Below, in pieces: positions 59,794-64,000 of a stretch of DNA of 64,000 nucleotides. A program made the translations under genes and the position numbers. This DNA is from Agroathelia rolfsii (taxonomy: Eukaryota > Basidiomycota > Agaricomycetes > Amylocorticiales > Amylocorticiaceae), in the NCBI GenBank assembly GCA_018343915.1, contig JABRWF010000002.1:5332001-5396000 (forward strand), read 5' to 3'. The notes beneath the pieces were generated by a model. That model saw nothing but the letters and a program-made list of their open reading frames with translations, ran no database searches and was not told the DNA's origin. Position 1 is the first letter of the stretch. Each line of letters starts with the position of its first letter.

Positions 59794-62700
59794 ATGACAA
59801 CTTTAGTTGAAGGCCCACGATCCATTGAAGAGTTAGAGTCGGAGTCGGACCTACTAGTACAAGTTGAGCCAATGCTCGCATTGAGCAGCGGGCCGGTTGA
59901 TTCCGCCGCATCCCGCGTTGGGAGCCTTGGCTTCAACTTGAAGCTCTCCCGCGCACTCACTGGAACAAGCCTGAGTTACTTGGGCATAATGACTAGCATC
60001 AGCATCGCAAACTTGCTAACACTGCCAAGCTCTGGTTTGGGGATATACTCAACGCACAAATTCTCAATCAAAGACGAAGTCGATGAGGTGCAGCAAACGT
60101 CATCGCCCACTCGGAGTTCATCTGCCAGAGCATCTTCCAGCGAACCTCCTCGCAAAGTCGCCAAGCTCAGCCATTCTTCAATCGGTCAATCAAGGGCGGA
60201 TGCTCTACGCGGAGAAGTAAAGAGAGTGAGGCTTTATCTTGATGGTTGGTATTGTGCACGATTATGTTGCCGGTCGACTGTCTGCTATGATCATTCATGT
60301 CATTCCTACTCTGAAATACTGGCGTTCATCAATGCACGAGAGCCATATATCGTATAACCCGCTGACTCGTTTGCGAATGGTGCACTACCTGCCTGTTCAA
60401 ATCGTTATATGCTATCGTTCATGCTAATCGCAATCTATTATTTCACCTATAATCTATCTGCTTGTCAATGCATTCCTTTGAGCGCCATCTAACGAAGCCA
60501 TTATCTAATTCACAGATGTCCTACAACCCACAGACAGCAGCTCATCTACGCTCCTCCTTCTCAAACGTTGCCTGCGTGTTCTCCTCACACAAACATCGGA
60601 TGACCCATTGCCAGCAACTTACGAGACTATCTACTCCGCCACACGAGCGCTTATCATCATGCACAAAAAAGGGCAGGAACTTTATGACGCCCTACAGATT
60701 GAGGTGGAGAAATGCGTCGGGGCCCTAGCCTCTGCGCTGCTAGCGTCCATCCGACCTTCTTCAAGGGCTGATGATGCAGTCGATCTAGAGGACGATGATG
60801 ATGCTGAAAATTATGAACAAGGACTCAAATGGCTTAAAGAGTTCAATAATGCATGGGAATGGTTTGATAAGCAGATTGTCAGTTGGGAAAGATAATCGGG
60901 TTCATGATAAGATATATTGCTAATGCCGGGATCCATATAGGCACTTATAACATCTCTGCTCACGTACCTGGATCGAGCCTATATTCCTAGAAACAAGGAT
61001 AAAAGGGAATTGCTATCCACAACGTGTGTAGCAGAAGATGAACGGTGAACGTTGCTTTGGACGCTCATTCTTTTTCAGGGAACTCGCCAAGTCTCAGTTC
61101 CAGCAGCGTATCCTCTTGAATAATGAAATCTCTCGCCAGCTCTCGGCAGTCGTGGCCGAATGGGTGACGCGAGAGCGTACTCTCGGAGAGGCGCACGAGT
61201 ATGTTACCCGTGCCTTTCTTCTTGTTTTGCGATAATCTCACTCACTCGTTTCTTATGCTTTGAACGCAGAGACGGACGAGAGATTGTCAAGAGACTAACC
61301 ACCAAACTTCTAGCAGTGGGCGAATATAGTACCATATTTGAGGCCGATTACCTTCGCCTGACCTCCCAATACTACTTAGACCTCTCCTCTGAGGCATTAG
61401 CTGGCACAACAGGAAAAGACAAGGTAAAGAAACAGGAAGAAGACATAGATATGGCAGTACAGGGCGGTCTAGGCGTACCTGAGGCACAGCACTATCTCGA
61501 GGCTGTCGTAAGCGCCATCGATGCAGAAGACCAACGTACGGTAGCAGTGCTGCCGCTATCGAGCCGGGGTAAGATGAGGGAGATTGTTGAGAGAGCCGTA
61601 CTGGTTGGTAAGGCAAAGAACGGAATAGCAAGAGCCCAGTGGTTTGCGCAGGATGGTTGGTGTGGAATAATCGTACTCACAACGCTTTTGCTAATACTCT
61701 CTTTAGCTCTTCCCTCGCTCATGAACGCCAAGGATCTGGAGCGACTTACAGGAATGTACCGTCTCTTTCATCGTGTCGATGCTACTGAAGACGCCGGCGT
61801 CAAGGATAATCTCGAGGGGAAGACTCCCTTGGGTTTGCTGCGCGACTCTTGGATGAGCTATATCACTGTCTGTCCTCTCTCTAAATGTATTCCTTCCTAA
61901 TATTGACGTGATATGGCGCACAGAAAACGGCCACTGAGATCGTTCAAGACGAAAAACATGACGACGAGATGATCAAGCGTCTCGTCGATCTCAAAGTTTT
62001 CGCCGACCAGATCATCACCGATTGCTTTGTCGGCTCGGGCACGACACCGACGCCATTCGCACATGCGCTCACGGACGGCTTCATGCGTGCGCTAGGTACG
62101 CGACCCGTAGCGCCTGCGCGCTTGCTGGCACTCCACCTCGACGCTGAGCTGAGGAAGGGACAAAAGGGGCAGTCGTCGCAGGCGTTCCTGGACCAGCTCG
62201 CGGATGCGCTCGAGCTTTGGCGGTTCATGCCCGACAAGGACGTATTTAGGAAGTGGTATGCGAGGAGGATGAGCAAGCGGTTGTTAATTGGGAGGAGCGC
62301 GAGTGAGGAAATGGAGACACTCGTGGTAGGTGTTTTGAAGCAAAGTATGTCTTTTTTTCATTCATCGTCTTCACATAAACGATGATTGATTGATTTGCGA
62401 CAGAATACGATCCCGAATTTGGCACGTTCAACAAGATGTTCAACGACCTCGCACTCTCGAAGGAGATGATGGACGAGTTCCGCGTGAAGGTGGTGCAGAA
62501 TGAGCGACGGCGGATGAGCACTAGTGCGGATGATAGCACCAGAGATACACAGCTCACAGAGAGTGAGAAAAACATGGCGGAATTGCTTGAGTCTGTGGTG
62601 CTCCAACAGAGTGTGTGGCCGTTTTCGCCAAATAAGAAGGATACAATTAATCTACCTCCTGATGTATGTCTATGCATTGTCTCCTGTTTAAAATTACAGC

Positions 62701-63512
62701 TAACGATAACAACGACGATAGATGGCAAAGGCGCTCGTCAAGTTTACGGAATACTATCAATCGAAGCATAAAGGACACAAACTGGAGTGGACGCATACAC
62801 TGGGTCATGCGGTACTCACGGCGCGTTTTGCGACGGGGCCAACGAAGGAGCTAAGTGTAAGCTTGTTCCAGGCTGTAGTGTTGCTCTTGTTCAACGAGCA
62901 GACGACACTTGCATTCGAGGATATCAAAGCCGGTGCGGGTATCGGTGCGTGTTTTTTTTTCTGTTGTTTTTTTGTCCACCTGCCAATCAATTCATTCTGT
63001 GCTTTAGAGGACGGGGAGTTGAGAAGAACGTTGCAGAGTCTTGCGTGTGGACCCAAGAAGATACTGAAGAAGCAGCCCGTAGGGAGGGACGTGAACGATA
63101 GGGATGTGTTTGTGTTTAATGACGCGTTTACGGATCCGCGCAGAAATGTGCATATCAATAGCATTCAAGCCAAGGAGACTGTGAGTATCGCTTTTATTTT
63201 TATTTTTTATTTCATACTTTTATGCAAGGGCATATTCTAATGCCGATTTTATGGTAGGACGAGGAAACGAAAAAGACACAGACTGCCATTGAAGGCGATC
63301 GCAAGTTCTATCTTGAGGCGGCGATTGTGCGGATCATGAAAGCGCGCAAGGAAATGTCGTACGAGGCGCTCAAAACGGCGACGATCGACGCTGTCAAGGC
63401 GCACTTTGTGCCTGATGTAAGCATGATTAAGCAGCGCATCTCGAGCTTAGTTGAGGCGGAGTATTTGAGGCGGGATGAAGAGGATAGGCAGAAGTTCCAT
63501 TATGTTGCATAG
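59794..63512 (+). CDS. CUL4: Cullin-4 (CRL4 ubiquitin ligase scaffold)
   Basis: Scaffold of DDB1-CUL4-RING ubiquitin ligases (nucleus/cytosol). Eleven exons: 59794-60244, 60516-60877, 60941-61023, 61079-61198, 61270-61655, 61707-61867, 61924-62344, 62404-62663, 62722-62944, 63008-63180, 63258-63512; 964 aa. The cullin repeats start near ATYETIYSATRALI and include LLTYLDRAYIPRN. The cullin homology domain has FRKWYARRMSKRLLIGRSAS, EFGTFNKMFNDLALSKEM, KLEWTHTLGHAVLTARF and GIEDGELRRTLQSLACGPKK. This last motif is typical of CUL4, not CUL3. The winged-helix end has AAIVRIMKARKEM, with the neddylated Lys expected in RIMK, and closes with the cullin ending HYVA. The first 150 residues are low-complexity and unlike known cullins; intron 1 is unusually long (271 nt), so the true start may lie further downstream (for example ATG 59989). 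Confidence 0.93.
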
Positions 63513-64000
63513 GTTGAAAGTTGGGTATAGTGAAACTATGTATGATATGTTCAAGTTCGTATATCGTGGGAACAGTTAAAAAAAAATCTAATCCTCCTAT
63601 TTATATTGCCATCTAATTTTATGGCTTGTATCCTAAAATCTTCTCATCTTTTAGTCTGATTATGGAGATTTGCTAGCGCCAGGAAAAATGTTTTGACTCA
63701 GAAAAAATCTGGAATCGTAAAGTTTATTTTTCGACGTATATACACTTTATCTACATATATCGCTCATAGTCGCTGACCAACAGGATTTATCTAAAACCAA
63801 CTATATAGGGCTCTGGAGAACACTTGAAGGTCACTACACGAATTTTTACTTGAGAAGAAACGGTGTGGAGAAATCAGCGAATTTGTATAGTTTTTGTACT
63901 GTGCCTAAACTTTTTTCGATTACTAGTAGAGGACATATAGCCTATGCTTTTTATTTGGAGTGAAACAATCTGGAAATGACTGAAATCGAGAAACATAGCC
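63513..64000. other. Right-end non-coding stretch
   Basis: About 490 bp after CUL4, AT-rich, presumably its 3' UTR and terminator region. No other gene was seen before the window ends. Confidence 0.5.

Noticed and set aside
1..64000. CRISPR arrays, rRNA, organellar or bacterial operon features
   Set aside because: None seen; gene structure is uniformly fungal nuclear.

Overview
The window is nuclear DNA of a filamentous basidiomycete, most likely an Agaricomycete. Almost every gene is split by many 47-70 nt introns with GT..AG (a few GC..AG) borders. The gene set fits this group: a SPO22/ZIP4 meiosis protein, a chitin-synthase chaperone, CUL4, LRR-type F-box proteins, and secreted GH74 enzymes with a fungal CBM1. 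No bacterial, organellar, rRNA, tRNA or CRISPR features were found. Exon models were built by hand from splice signals, frame continuity and family motifs; no transcript data were available.

Left part (1-4.9 kb): three minus-strand genes. These are the 5' end of SPO22/ZIP4 (runs off the left edge), a 15-exon ChaC-type glutathione-degrading gamma-glutamylcyclotransferase with a predicted 6-nt microexon, and CHS7. Next come two long gene-poor stretches (about 4.9-14.8 kb and 17.8-30.2 kb) around a single gene. That gene is a 936-aa Pcl/Clg1-like cyclin with a large disordered Gln/His/Ser-rich tail. The deserts carry microsatellites and poly(A/T) tracts; one weak candidate gene lies near 27.8-28.2 kb.

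Middle part (30.2-42.7 kb): a branched-chain aminotransferase, two or three small or hypothetical genes, and a paralogous set of F-box/LRR genes. A tandem duplication of about 2.2 kb copied an F-box gene together with the 3' end of the neighbouring TRM2 (tRNA m5U54 methyltransferase). This left one intact TRM2 and one rearranged TRM2 fragment.

Right part (43.5-56.6 kb): three intact head-to-tail GH74 xyloglucanase-CBM1 genes. Their start codons are 4858 and 4854 bp apart and they share the same 15-exon structure and conserved promoter blocks. Copy 3 is a mosaic (5' exons like copy 1, later exons like copy 2) with a diverged CBM1 and a weakened TATA box. A MITE-like hairpin and a GC-rich perfect hairpin lie between the copies. 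A decayed F-box gene and CUL4 close the window.

The GH74 products would act outside the cell on xyloglucan, probably together with cellulases. BCAT, GCG1, TRM2, CHS7 and CUL4 are housekeeping genes. No obvious new multi-gene system is present; the most informative findings are the evolution of the GH74 array, the F-box/TRM2 duplication and the unusual splice structures.
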